Source: Saccoglossus kowalevskii (Eukaryota > Hemichordata > Enteropneusta > Harrimaniidae). From it: a DNA stretch of 64,000 nucleotides. This document shows, one piece after another, positions 54,275-64,000 of this stretch; the stretch's first letter is position 1; every line of letters starts with the position of its first letter. A program made the translations under genes and the position numbers. The stretch is taken from positions 81,183-145,182 of the forward strand of contig NW_003112473.1 in the NCBI RefSeq assembly GCF_000003605.2. The letters run 5' to 3'. Below the pieces are notes generated by a model. It was not told the DNA's origin. It saw nothing but the letters and a program-made list of their open reading frames with translations, and searched no databases.

Positions 54275-54370
54275 GCCTGAACCACAGTCCCTCTATCCCC
54301 GGTCTGGAAACTGTCATTGTATTAGGTGTGAATTGGTTTCCTTTCCTGGCAAAAGCGCGTTGCGAGTATG
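54275..54370 (-). repeat. Dispersed repeat family B, copy 1
   Basis: On the minus strand it reads CTCGCAACGCG, then GTTTCCAGACCGGGGATAGA, then GGACTGTGG. The same blocks in the same order occur on the plus strand at 55334-55400, with a shorter spacer. GC content is well above that of the surroundings. In both copies one frame reads VSRPGIEGL or VSRPGIERL, but both frames are short and no protein family is recognised. Confidence 0.65.
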
Positions 54371-55009
54371 GACAAAGCTTTGTCATGTGATCAGTACACA
54401 GCCGGCCACTATTTTTGACATCGTCAGTGTTATGTGTTTGTTTATAATTTAGTTGTTTATTCCAGAATTTGAGCTTTTTCACATAATTTTCTAATCAGGA
54501 TATCTTTATAAGGTCATATTTTAGCCGGCGATTAGTTCTTTAATTCATCTATTTCACCAGCAGCGACACATTTTTGCAACAAATTTTCATACCTTTACCC
54601 AGAAATTTGTCGTTTTTGATTTTGCGGGTGATTGAAATGAATTTGAATTTGCCATACTTCTCGGAGCGAAACCAATATTTGTCTTCGATTTTGACATTTT
54701 ATGATCGAAACATTTCATTAAAAATTGGTGGGCTGATTTATTATTTGTCACACCGCATTTTATTAATGTTAAATTGGGCGATTTATATGGATACTTTTTC
54801 GATCGTGAGATGCAAATGGCGACGTTTTGAAATGACATTGTACGCTATTTTGTACTAAAAAATCATTTATATACAAACATTGAAGCATTGTTTTATACTG
54901 GTGTATCGAATAAAGTCATTAGTTGTTGTATAGTTGGCTTAAACTTTTATGAACCTCCAAGAATCAGAAATATCACATGTTTTCCGATCGACTACGTTAA
55001 CATGAACGA

Positions 55010-55019
55010 CGCCATTTTG
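55010..55019 (-). promoter_or_regulatory. YY1-type motif CAAAATGGCG
   Basis: CGCCATTTTG within a CpG-rich region, 0.3 kb before family B copy 2. Confidence 0.3.
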
Positions 55020-55333
55020 ACAAGATTAGTTTAGCGATGCCAGCATGCTTTTCCCCTATTAAAACTAGAAGATGAACATAATTCCCGATATTAATCTTTA
55101 CATTTCAGCTACTGGATGTTTATGAGTTGGTAGGCTGGTTTTGATACGTATCATAGTTTAAAACCCCCAAATTTCATAGTGATAATTTTGTTTACATGTT
55201 TTGTTTACGTTGTGGTTGTCCGAATTTGAAGTCAAAGTGAAGTAATCAATGAGGTATCGCTTTGCATGACGATAAATTTACCGATTTTAATGAATATTCT
55301 GACTTCCTTGGCCCGGGTGTGAATGGTTTGTTT

Positions 55334-55406
55334 ACCCGCAACGCGGTTCGAGACAAAAGAACGCTAGTCGTTTCCAGACCGGGGATAGAGAGACTGTGCC
55401 TGAATC
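55334..55406 (+). repeat. Dispersed repeat family B, copy 2
   Basis: CCCGCAACGCGG, then GTTTCCAGACCGGGGATAGA, then GACTGTG are shared with copy 1. About 20 bases further left, GGGTGTGAATGGTTTG resembles a plus-strand part of copy 1 (54325-54341). So part of the element may be inverted between the two copies. Confidence 0.65.
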
Positions 55407-55828
55407 AATCACAGAAAAGAATAGAGAATGCATATACAGATTAACACCTATGTTTCTCGCACGCTAACGAAATTTTTTTGGACTTACACTGAGAATACAA
55501 AAGAAAGTGGAAATATATTATCATAATCACGCTGTTGTGAGGCGCCATTAGCCATCTCTATACATGCATTAAAGTACAGTGCGTGCAATGCTTATGTGAT
55601 AGAGGTAAAATATGTTTCTCTACTTTTGAGCTCCATAGATAGACTGTGCCAATGTCGGCGCAGATGTGTCTAGTACTACATGCAAATATTATCGTGCTTC
55701 TGCAAATAACAATTCATGCATTCACTTTCAAAATAATTGAATACGAGTTTTAAAAGTATGTATCTCAGTGAAATCTGCATGCTTCATTACCAGATGTGTG
55801 CACTGTTGCTGTGCAGCGTATAATTTTT

Positions 55829-55958
55829 CAAAATGGCGGCAGGCGGTCTTTGCTGGACGTTATACAAAATCATGGTTATGTGTTCGAAATTTATATATGC
55901 GTTTCAAATGGAAATGTTCATTTTTCAACATTGTTATTACACAATTCAATTTTACTAA
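55829..55958 (+). other. YY1/TISU-type start with a 41-codon frame
   Basis: CAAAATGGCGGCAGG at 55829 is close to the TISU consensus (SAASATGGCGGC), which marks start codons of genes with very short leaders. The frame from the ATG at 55833 runs 41 codons (MAAGGLCWTLYKIMVMC...) to a TAA at 55956. It may be a micro-ORF, or a first exon whose donor I cannot place, or a free YY1 site. No homology is recognised. Confidence 0.2.
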
Positions 55959-57601
55959 ATTTAACAAACGTGTGGAGGAATTTAGTCTATTGAGACTATC
56001 ATTAAATGTTTCACTGATATTAAAATACTGATGCAAAGTCCAATTATATTGTTAAAATTCGTGTTTCGTGTATATAATTTCGAATTTTGTTATACTCTCG
56101 TATTGTTAATTGCAGTGCCTAACTGGACAGCAGCAATATATAGCTTACCTGGATCACCATGTATTCAGATATTAAATAAACAAAAACAAGGTACCATATA
56201 AATTCAAACTATTACCGACTTGAAAATCGGAAGGTTCTAAGTAAATATTTAATATTCAATTTATAAATTACAATCAATATATTAAACCCGAATGAACTTT
56301 GTCATAAATTATTTAGCAAATGAACAAAGCAATACAGAGGAAATACCACATCCGTTTCCTTATGCAAAACGTTAACATTGTCTTACTGAATAATAACAAG
56401 GAGTGTTATTTGAACACATATACCCTTTAACCAGAATTTCGGACTATCGTTTATGAATAACCTTCGGCATATATCGGTAGTTAAATATACGATATAGTTG
56501 TTAAATATATTCGTGCAGGGTAGGAACTGAAATGTCAACGTACGTTAGCTGTCGACAACGGGCATGCCATTTATAGATTGATATAAGATGAATGTCATAT
56601 GTGGCGGTATTTGCTCAAACTCTCAGAAACATCTGACGTCACTTCTAGGCATTCAAATTTATATAGCTTCCTGGCTCGTGACCGTGTATTTTGTTTTTAA
56701 TTTGAGTGAGTCAGTTGTTTGTTTTCCAATTTTCTATGTTCATAGACTTGTAATTTCAATTAATCGATTTTCGATTTCAATTTGTTTAATGATATTTGTA
56801 CTTCACTATTTATATGTTGCACAACAAGCAATATCTACACTAAAAAAGCATTATACATTAGTAGTTAAACAATACAAAGATTATTTGTTGGTTTCTTCAT
56901 CGCAAAAAAAAACCAACAAAACTCGTGATGTAGTTTGTTTGATAGTCATTGTGTGCTCCGACTAAAACACGATTAGTAGTATGAGATTGAATACCTAATG
57001 GTATAAACAATGTCGACGAGAAATAATGTCAATAACGAACACCTGGTCTGGTAAATAGAATAGCTAAACTTTCGCAACAAAGGATAGAGAGAAAGAAATA
57101 AGTTGCATTTTCTAAAACCCATTGTTCTATCAAATTTACCATAATTCATAACATTAGTTTGCGTAAGTTGAACAGTATTGCCGTATGTGTAGTTCGAATC
57201 TTTACTTTATTTTATTTTAATATGTTAGTAAGTAAGCAGATGGTAACGGCAGATCGCTTTTTCACTGAATGGAAAAGCCCAAATCAAAAAACGCACGTGC
57301 TTTGCTGATAATATACGAGTATAAAATACATAAACTCACCTGTCATCGTGACAGTGGGATTTTTGAATTTGCAGATAACTATAATAAGTGAAAGTACACA
57401 CATGTATGTAATTTTGCTATTGGTATGGGTATTTGTACCGTGTTACTATATTGTATTATGTTAGCAGTTGAAAGATTAAACATTTGATTTTTTATTATCT
57501 ATGTATGCTAAATAAATTTATATCCACATTATGTACCAGACCTGATCAGTATCGTGAATAATGGGGTTACAATAACTACGTGTTAGAATTCACAGCTTCC
57601 C
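55959..57601. other. AT-rich stretch without a recognised gene
   Basis: It includes the longest repeat-free ORF of the window (56588-56965, 125 codons), which has two hydrophobic stretches but no recognised domain and a length close to chance expectation. A consensus CRE lies at 56634-56641 inside it. Confidence 0.5.
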
Positions 57602-57763
57602 ATATAATATAATATAATATAATATAATATAATATAATATAATATAATATAATATAATATAATATAATATAATATAATATAATATAATATAATATAATAT
57701 AATATAATATAATATAATATAATATAATATAATATAATATAACATAATATAATATAATATAAT
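57602..57763. repeat. (ATATA)n array, about 32 units
   Basis: 162 bases of a five-base AT repeat with a single T to C change at 57743. The short AATAT tract beside family A copy 3 (about 5005-5033) has the same unit. Confidence 0.98.
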
Positions 57764-58689
57764 TTTAGTTTAAATTAAACAGGGCATCCAAAATCCAGTT
57801 TATTCATCGTACACATCATGCGTAATCGGGATATTGGTTCGAAAAATGTTATTTTAAAGATGGTTTTCCTTTTTTACTTTGAAGTCAATGTGTACAACTA
57901 TTATTTGGCAGAACACAGACTAAGTATTTATTGGCTGATTATACATAATTATTTTATAAAATAGTATTTTATTTGTATTTTGATATAGTCATATTTAGTG
58001 ATGTACAATAATACCAAAGTCGGATCGAATAACATGTGATTTTCAACGCCTCGTGCACGATGTTACATTGTAACAATATACCCCCATGCTTGTGACACGT
58101 GCTGAACTCGTGCGTATGAGTTTGAATAATATAATTGAAAAATTGACCTATGTATAATTAGAAAATGACTGCTCGTCTTGCCTAACAATTTGAATGTATT
58201 CGTCGTGTATTAGCGTTTGAAATTAATCACTCAGGAATCACGTGTTATCGCGGCGTTTATTTGAACAGTTTGTAGCTGTGCTGAAAATAAAATGATGTGT
58301 ATTTGTATTGACGTGTACCTGGTACGGTAACATCGTGTCAATATACACACGTCATCCCTTCAAGTATATGCATTTAAATCTAATAGATAGCGATATGAGT
58401 GTATGCCCATATAAGGAGAATGTGTGATGATGTGCAAACACACCTTTTAGGGCTGCTAATAACTTGTTAACATAATTAACCATAATGTTGTTAAAAGTGA
58501 AAAATCGAATTTTTGAGAAAATGTATATTTTGACAAATACAATTAGGGCATTCATTGTTATGAATCAAACGGTTGGAACCTGGAACAAAATTCACTCACA
58601 TGATGAATAATTGTTGATATTTTTTAAATATGCGTGTTGTTTTTGTTGTTTATGAATTTAATTTACTTTAGTATGTCTTTAAAAATTGT
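57764..58689. other. CpG-normal flank upstream of the promoter candidate
   Basis: About 32 CpGs per kb in its last 0.7 kb, with no supported gene. It marks the unmethylated-type side of the boundary described below. Confidence 0.6.
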
Positions 58690-59720
58690 CCCCCTTATCC
58701 CGATTAGTGGCCCATCATGCATTTCGCGGCGGTCCCACTTTTGACGCCATCTTGGATCCATTGGTGTTTGGAGAACACGCTGTCAACTCTTGAATTTGTT
58801 CGGATTTCGTGCCAAAGAGGTGATTACTAGTATTTATTTTTACTACACATTTCGTTATTGCTATTCCCCCCACCCGACCGTTAATGTCAATACAGCCAAC
58901 TTAGCTCAGCGGAGAGCATATTCTTGTATTTAGCTATCGTAAGGTTTGTGTTGTTAAGCGACCTCGCTGTGTTAAAAAATGCAGTCAACAAAACAATGCA
59001 AAGTGAGGGGAAACTTCGCGTGATGGAGTCGCTCACTGAAAATTGCCAGCAAAATATTGTTACTGTACTATTTTATTATTACCCTTAATGCAATGTATGT
59101 TTACAATGTTACTGTGTGTGTACAATTCGGTTTTGCTATGAAAGTAGCGATGATTTTTAATGTTCGATCACCGCAGATCTTGGTGTGGGTCGCAGCATGG
59201 CAAGCTGATCCGTGATGAATCAACCGGCAAGTTGAAGTTGCACGGCGCTTGAGAAATTGCCGTTTTCACATGTTAAAACACTGCTTTATTCTAAATATAT
59301 AAGTGATGTGTTAGTACAAAGACGACTTTATTTTACAATTGGGGTATTTTATATCCATATCGCTGTTAAAATAGAAGATTTCGACTTTTTTAAAAGCTAA
59401 GCAGAATACTGGTCGTCTCATTTACATGTCAGCGTAGTTCATGCGGGGTTTATTTGTCTAATGTTGTTGACACTGAACTGCGATTTTAAGCGTGGAGTTA
59501 AAGTGGGCCGTTTAATCATCTACAAAACCCAGCATCGTTATCTGAATTTTGGCGTTGTTTATGTCTTTGTTTGTTTTTCTCCTGGTGCAAAATCGTGCCG
59601 TGATCGTGTTTTGTTAGAAAGTGCCGATTGTGCACGTTGTGTTGTTTGACACAATGCGTCGGATGTCATTTGTCGTCCCCGGCGTATCGTTGAGACGAGT
59701 TGCATGCCATGTTATACTTT
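58690..59720 (+). promoter_or_regulatory. CpG-rich promoter and 5' end candidate
   Basis: GC and CpG are higher than in the surroundings. It contains TTTCGCGGCGG, a YY1-type GACGCCATCTTGG (58743-58755) and a CCAAT box on the minus strand (CCATTGG), all within 40 bases, with no TATA box. A possible non-coding first exon ends at AAAGAG|GTGATT (about 58820), and another weak donor, GTAAGG, lies near 58940. Several short CpG-rich frames follow (for example ATG at 59461 and at 59654), none convincing. The sharp fall in CpG just downstream supports transcription to the right. Confidence 0.5.
58895..58965 (+). pseudogene. tRNA-derived relic (Thr-like)
   Basis: GCCAACT TA GCTC AGCGGA GAGC A has the acceptor-side start and a perfect D stem and A box of a tRNA (TAGCTCAGCGGAGAGC). 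The D loop is one base short. The sequence that follows, TATTCTTGTAT, resembles the tRNA-Thr (TGT) anticodon loop CTTGTAA. The anticodon stem and T arm have decayed. It is a pseudogene or SINE head, not a working tRNA. Confidence 0.45.
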
Positions 59721-62700
59721 TTGGATATATTTTCCTTCTAGAATATAAAATATACAAGAAAATGTAAATATTAATTGCTCAAAAAAAACACACAACTAAA
59801 ATAGCTGCTGAAATGCTTAAGTAAAATGTCCACGCTTTAGTAAAACATTGTTGTGCCCATGATAGTGGTGGGGTAAGCAGACAAAGGAAACTGCAGTTCT
59901 CTCTGTCAAATACTATAACTGTTTTTGTTCTCTTCCACGTGTACACTACCCTGCTTCTTTATAAATACAGTTTTTAAATTAATTAATCACAAAAAATATT
60001 CAAAAATAAAAAATCCACATCTTCCACAAAAATGTTGCTGTATTGTGGCATACTACAGTTGATTCTGTTAGAATTTTTAAAAACTGCACCCACATGCTAT
60101 GATTTTCATTATTATGATACTGATCTTATTAATTGAAGCTTATGATGATGTGATTGTAAGCATATTATTAGTGTGGTGATTCACACTGTATCATCTCTAT
60201 GACAGGATGTGTTGTTGTAAGTCTGAGTTCAATAAGTTTAACAGCTATAATGGAAAAGACCTTGGATTCTATATGAATGCATAAAGCCCTGATTTTCAAA
60301 CTGGTCTCACCTTGTTGACTGCTGTGTATTTTACTACATCCGGCCAAGATTACCCCCGCCTCCGGTTCTATCCATTCTCCTCAAAATCTTTCCTAGTTTA
60401 CCTAGTTAACAAAAACTAGTGATCATTAGTCTTATTCAAATTGTTTAATTGTCTAGTCATTAAGCAATTACTGGTTTGATTTGTACATAATGTTTTTGTA
60501 GTGTCACGGGATGGTCCAATAATTTAATAAAAAGGGTGTCTAATATGTAACCGTAAATAAATTTCAAGTGTCATGCAGTTATATTAAAACTAAATTTTAA
60601 ATACAGTTTAAATTAGTTAATGAATTATTTTTAAATCAATTGAATTAACCAAATTAAACTCAACTTGACTCTGCATTTAAGCTAATAGCATTTTTTTTAA
60701 TTCAATGCTGTTTATTTTCATCTATCTATTGTTTTTTCACTTGAAACTAATTTAGAAATTAGTCGTAGGAACATTAATTAATAATTATCTAATTAGTGCT
60801 AAACTGTAATACATTCCATAAGATAGAAATCTTAAACTTATGAAATATATTGAAATTGACATACAAATTTAATATGTTAATGATATGTAAATTAGACACA
60901 ATTCATGTTGATTTATAGTGTTAATTTTTAGTGGTCCATAAAATGCAGCTTGTGCCATGTTTTCTCTAAAACAGCAAAGGGCAGCTGTTCATACTTATAA
61001 TGGCTGAATTGGCTAGCATTTTTTTTTGTTTTATATCATCTACCTCTATAATTGATTCTACTCATTTTTTTTAAAAGAAAACCCTGTTGCTGTTGTTAAT
61101 GTGTAATAAAAGTGACAATTAATAATGTGTCTACTTCAAACAATTTCCATTTTCTAAAGCTATTTTTCCAAGATATCGTCTTGATCTCATGCATATCCCA
61201 AATTATTCGCGAAACTCGAGCATGTAATGACTTCTAATATCATTTCTCTAATGTGACTCTAGAGGGCAAAATTCACATTTTCTGCGATTTTCATTAAAAG
61301 ACAGAAAAAAGTTTCTACTTGGAATCACTATTTAATAATTTTAATGAAAAAAGCCCGAAATAACCCTGGAAGCATTGAAACATTTCAGTAGTCTGGTTTA
61401 TACTAAATAAGATGAAATTATTTTCTTCCAGTAACCCTACCCTCCCATATTTTTTGGTAAATTGAATAATTGATGTCATGCAAATGATGGTTTATTTCTA
61501 TGCAGATTAGCTTTATGATCATTCCACCAATTTAATTCTTGTTTTTATTTTCTTTCTACTATGCAGTGAATACTTAATTCTATTGAGACCATGTAGCTAA
61601 ACTATGACTATGTTCTAAATAACTATAGTACAACCTCATTTGTAAAATAGAATAACAAAATCTACCCAGTATGTTTTTATGTGTTTGCTGGAGACACCAA
61701 ATTTGTCTTATTTGGTCTATGTAGATAAATCTAACTACAATCTTGCTTTTTCAACTATGGTAAATTTGAAACAAGAGTACATGTATTTAATCTTGCGTCT
61801 CAATTAATGATAACATTACTGTAACTTATTCAGTCTGCAAATAAAATCAAACAGATATCATTGTATAGTATATACATGTAGTGTGTGAATAGTCAAATTG
61901 AACAACAAAAATTAATATCCCATCCCAAGGTTTGTAAAACCGAACTATTTGTATATCTGAACAAAATCATGTGTTCTGAGCTGTTGGGATATACAACGTA
62001 TTACTGTACGTAGTACTGTATGTGTATTTCTTGATGGATTGTTTGGTTTTCTCGGTGTGCGCTTATTAATGCTATTCATGCATGCATTTTAATGATATGA
62101 TTAAAGCAATTTATTCTCCTTAACGTTAATTTTGAATTCTAATACTGAAGTAGTTAAAAGGGTTTATATATTGATGGGTAGTTACTTTGATATGTTTAGT
62201 TATGGATATACTATGGTCAATACCTAAATAGTGCATATATCATGACGATGGAGGAAGTGTACTCTTATGTGATGTCCTGAAACATGTCAGGCACCTTAGT
62301 AAGGTGGTTTAGTTTTCATGTCTGGTATTGTTGTGACTCAAGTAGACAACCCATGAGAGTTTTGTATATAATTAAAGCTTGCTGGAGCTTACTGATTACT
62401 TTGATGTTATATTTAATTCACTTACATTTTGTACTTGCAAAAACAATTCTAGATACTTTCAATTCAGTGGCATGAAGTCTATTTTCAGAACCAATAAATA
62501 TATTAATTAATTATACTCCTGCAAAAAATTGTTTTACTTTTAAAATGTTATAGTTTGGTTACTGTCAATTTTTGAACATTTTAGTAAAATTTTTGTTTTG
62601 GTTTCAAAATTCAGTATAATAAATGTATTCTCAAGAGTACAAAATAATTATTCTTTTTGCTATAAGCAGTGGTTGCTATATTATTATTTTATATAAATTA

Positions 62701-64000
62701 CCAGTTGTAGTTGTTTTTTTGATGTTATGATAAATATATTAATATATTACATGTATATGTACTTGTGATAAAAAATAAATAAAAATTATAAAATGTTTAG
62801 TCCCACTTACTTATTTACTTTGTAAGTGAACTCAGTTTGAAAACCAGTCATCTTTTCCATTTTTTATGTAATAAACATGCTGCAAATTTTTCAGATTTTC
62901 AACAATTTTGTTCCAAAACTGTGGTAAATAAAAAAAATACCATATTTGCTCTATAATACAATTCCAATAAATTTTAATATAAATTGAAAATTGCACTTGT
63001 TATATATAATGAATCATGAAAATATCACTTGGATAAAAATATATAATTTTCATAAGTGCATTTACTATTAATAATATTATGTTCATTGGGTTCAAAATTA
63101 TAGAAAAATGCAAAAGTGTGTAAAAAAAATGCACCTGAAGTTAATTTTTGGAGGGGGGATATAACGTTGATTAATTGTGAAAAAAATTTGGCTTTCTAAA
63201 GGTTTATTTCCATTTAGCATTTGTGTCTTATCACAAGCCTATAACTGCACAATTTGTAGCACCGGTCAGAATTGACAAGTGTAAATGACTGGCCCACAAA
63301 AAAAGTATTGAATAAGAATATTGGATGTTAAGATGTTTTGAGAAAATGTCATTGTGTGGTGGTGACATTTCTGGCTAGTTGTATATACATTTAGTATTTG
63401 CTTTGGTGGATACACATATTTTCTACAAAGCTGCATGTGCATTCATTCCCAAGCACATCTGCATTATTTGATCATTCAAATATCTTCTTTTATCACGAAC
63501 ATTCACACATTTCTTTGTTCATATCAGATGCAGAAGTGCTGTAGCGTTTGACGGAAATAGAATCACATGCCTAAATGCAAACATTCATGCTCACAATATG
63601 TTTTTATTATAATATTAAACAATTTTTTCCCACAAATATATTACTAATGTAATGTAGATGTATAATTATCTTATAGTGAGAATATTGCCAAGTATGCACT
63701 CGAGCAGTATGGGGTATCATCAATCTGTGCTATGTGCTGGTAAATATTACTGTGTGGTACTACTGTACTTTTGCAGTAATCCTCCGATAACTTCATTCTT
63801 GTTCTTGCATATTAATTGCACTTTTGTAAACCATGTGACCTTTAAAAAAATAAATACATAATTATTTTTCCATAATTTCTTGAAAGAACTTGATCTAGTG
63901 CTGTAGGGGATGGATAATTATATATTTAGATTACAAAGAAACTATAGTTAAGTTAAAAATGTTCCCATTTTGTAGACTCGACATTGATTTTGGTGTTTAC
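59721..64000 (+). other. CpG-depleted tract, probable intron of a methylated gene
   Basis: By hand count about 30 CpGs in 4.3 kb, including a stretch of 917 bases without any (between 62247 and 63165). The sequence is T-rich, without repeats of note and without convincing exons. CpG loss of this kind in invertebrates follows germline gene-body methylation. With the CpG-rich block to its left, the simplest reading is a long first intron of a plus-strand gene that continues beyond the window. Confidence 0.45.

Noticed and set aside
56588-56965. A 125-codon ORF with hydrophobic stretches, possibly a membrane protein
   Set aside because: About half an ORF of this length is expected by chance in a window of this composition; no motif recognised.

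Overview
The window looks like AT-rich, gene-poor nuclear DNA of an invertebrate animal. By eye about two thirds of the bases are A or T. It is full of microsatellites and minisatellites and has two runs of N, so it comes from a draft assembly. There are no bacterial operons or ribosome-binding sites, and no long open reading frames. The longest ORF without repeats is 125 codons, close to what chance gives at this composition. Most of the window keeps its CpG dinucleotides, roughly 28-32 per kb where I counted. The last 4.3 kb is strongly CpG-poor, about 7 per kb. That mosaic is the usual mark of gene-body methylation in invertebrates (molluscs, tunicates, cnidarians and others) and argues against a vertebrate. 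I cannot name the species.

Layout. 1-11.3 kb is unique AT-rich DNA with small hairpins, a perfect 52-bp palindrome (5686-5737) and pieces of dispersed repeats. 11.37-11.95 kb is a GC-richer island. On the minus strand it can be read as a compact two-exon gene: CRE palindrome, ATG in a YY1/TISU context, GT-AG intron of 328 bp, and a predicted 67-residue product. 12.2-14.5 kb has an unusual density of open segments on the minus strand, interrupted by a 24-bp minisatellite, and may be a decayed coding sequence of unknown origin. 19.4-20.2 kb is a tandem duplication of a moderately conserved element, with a diverged fragment at 21.5 kb. 23.6-23.9 kb is a recent 127-bp tandem duplication. 25.9-26.7 kb is a CpG-poor block that resembles the 3' end of a decayed LINE. 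27-44 kb is mostly unique and holds several candidate regulatory sites (POU, NF-Y, CRE, Maf), a 64-bp tandem repeat and a 52-base gap. 44.7-45.0 kb is a long (TAAA)n array that may be the tail of a retroposon. 48.8-49.8 kb is a 16-copy, 64-bp minisatellite with higher-order structure. 51.98-52.32 kb is an assembly gap; the sequence to its right is an inverted copy of a repeat at 2.9 kb. 54-56 kb is CpG-rich with a second dispersed repeat family and another YY1/TISU motif. 57.6 kb is a 162-bp (ATATA)n array.

The clearest gene signal is at the right edge. A CpG-rich, promoter-like kilobase (58.7-59.7 kb) has a YY1 site, a CCAAT box and possible first-exon donors. It is followed directly by the CpG-depleted stretch running to the end of the window. 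I read this as the 5' end of a plus-strand gene whose first intron fills 59.7-64 kb. Across the window the octamer-type word TAATTTGCATA and the YY1-type word CAAAATGGCG occur far more often than base composition predicts. This fits a regulatory desert beside a regulated gene, but the background has not been modelled. No viral element or CRISPR array was recognised, and no intact RNA gene or transposon.
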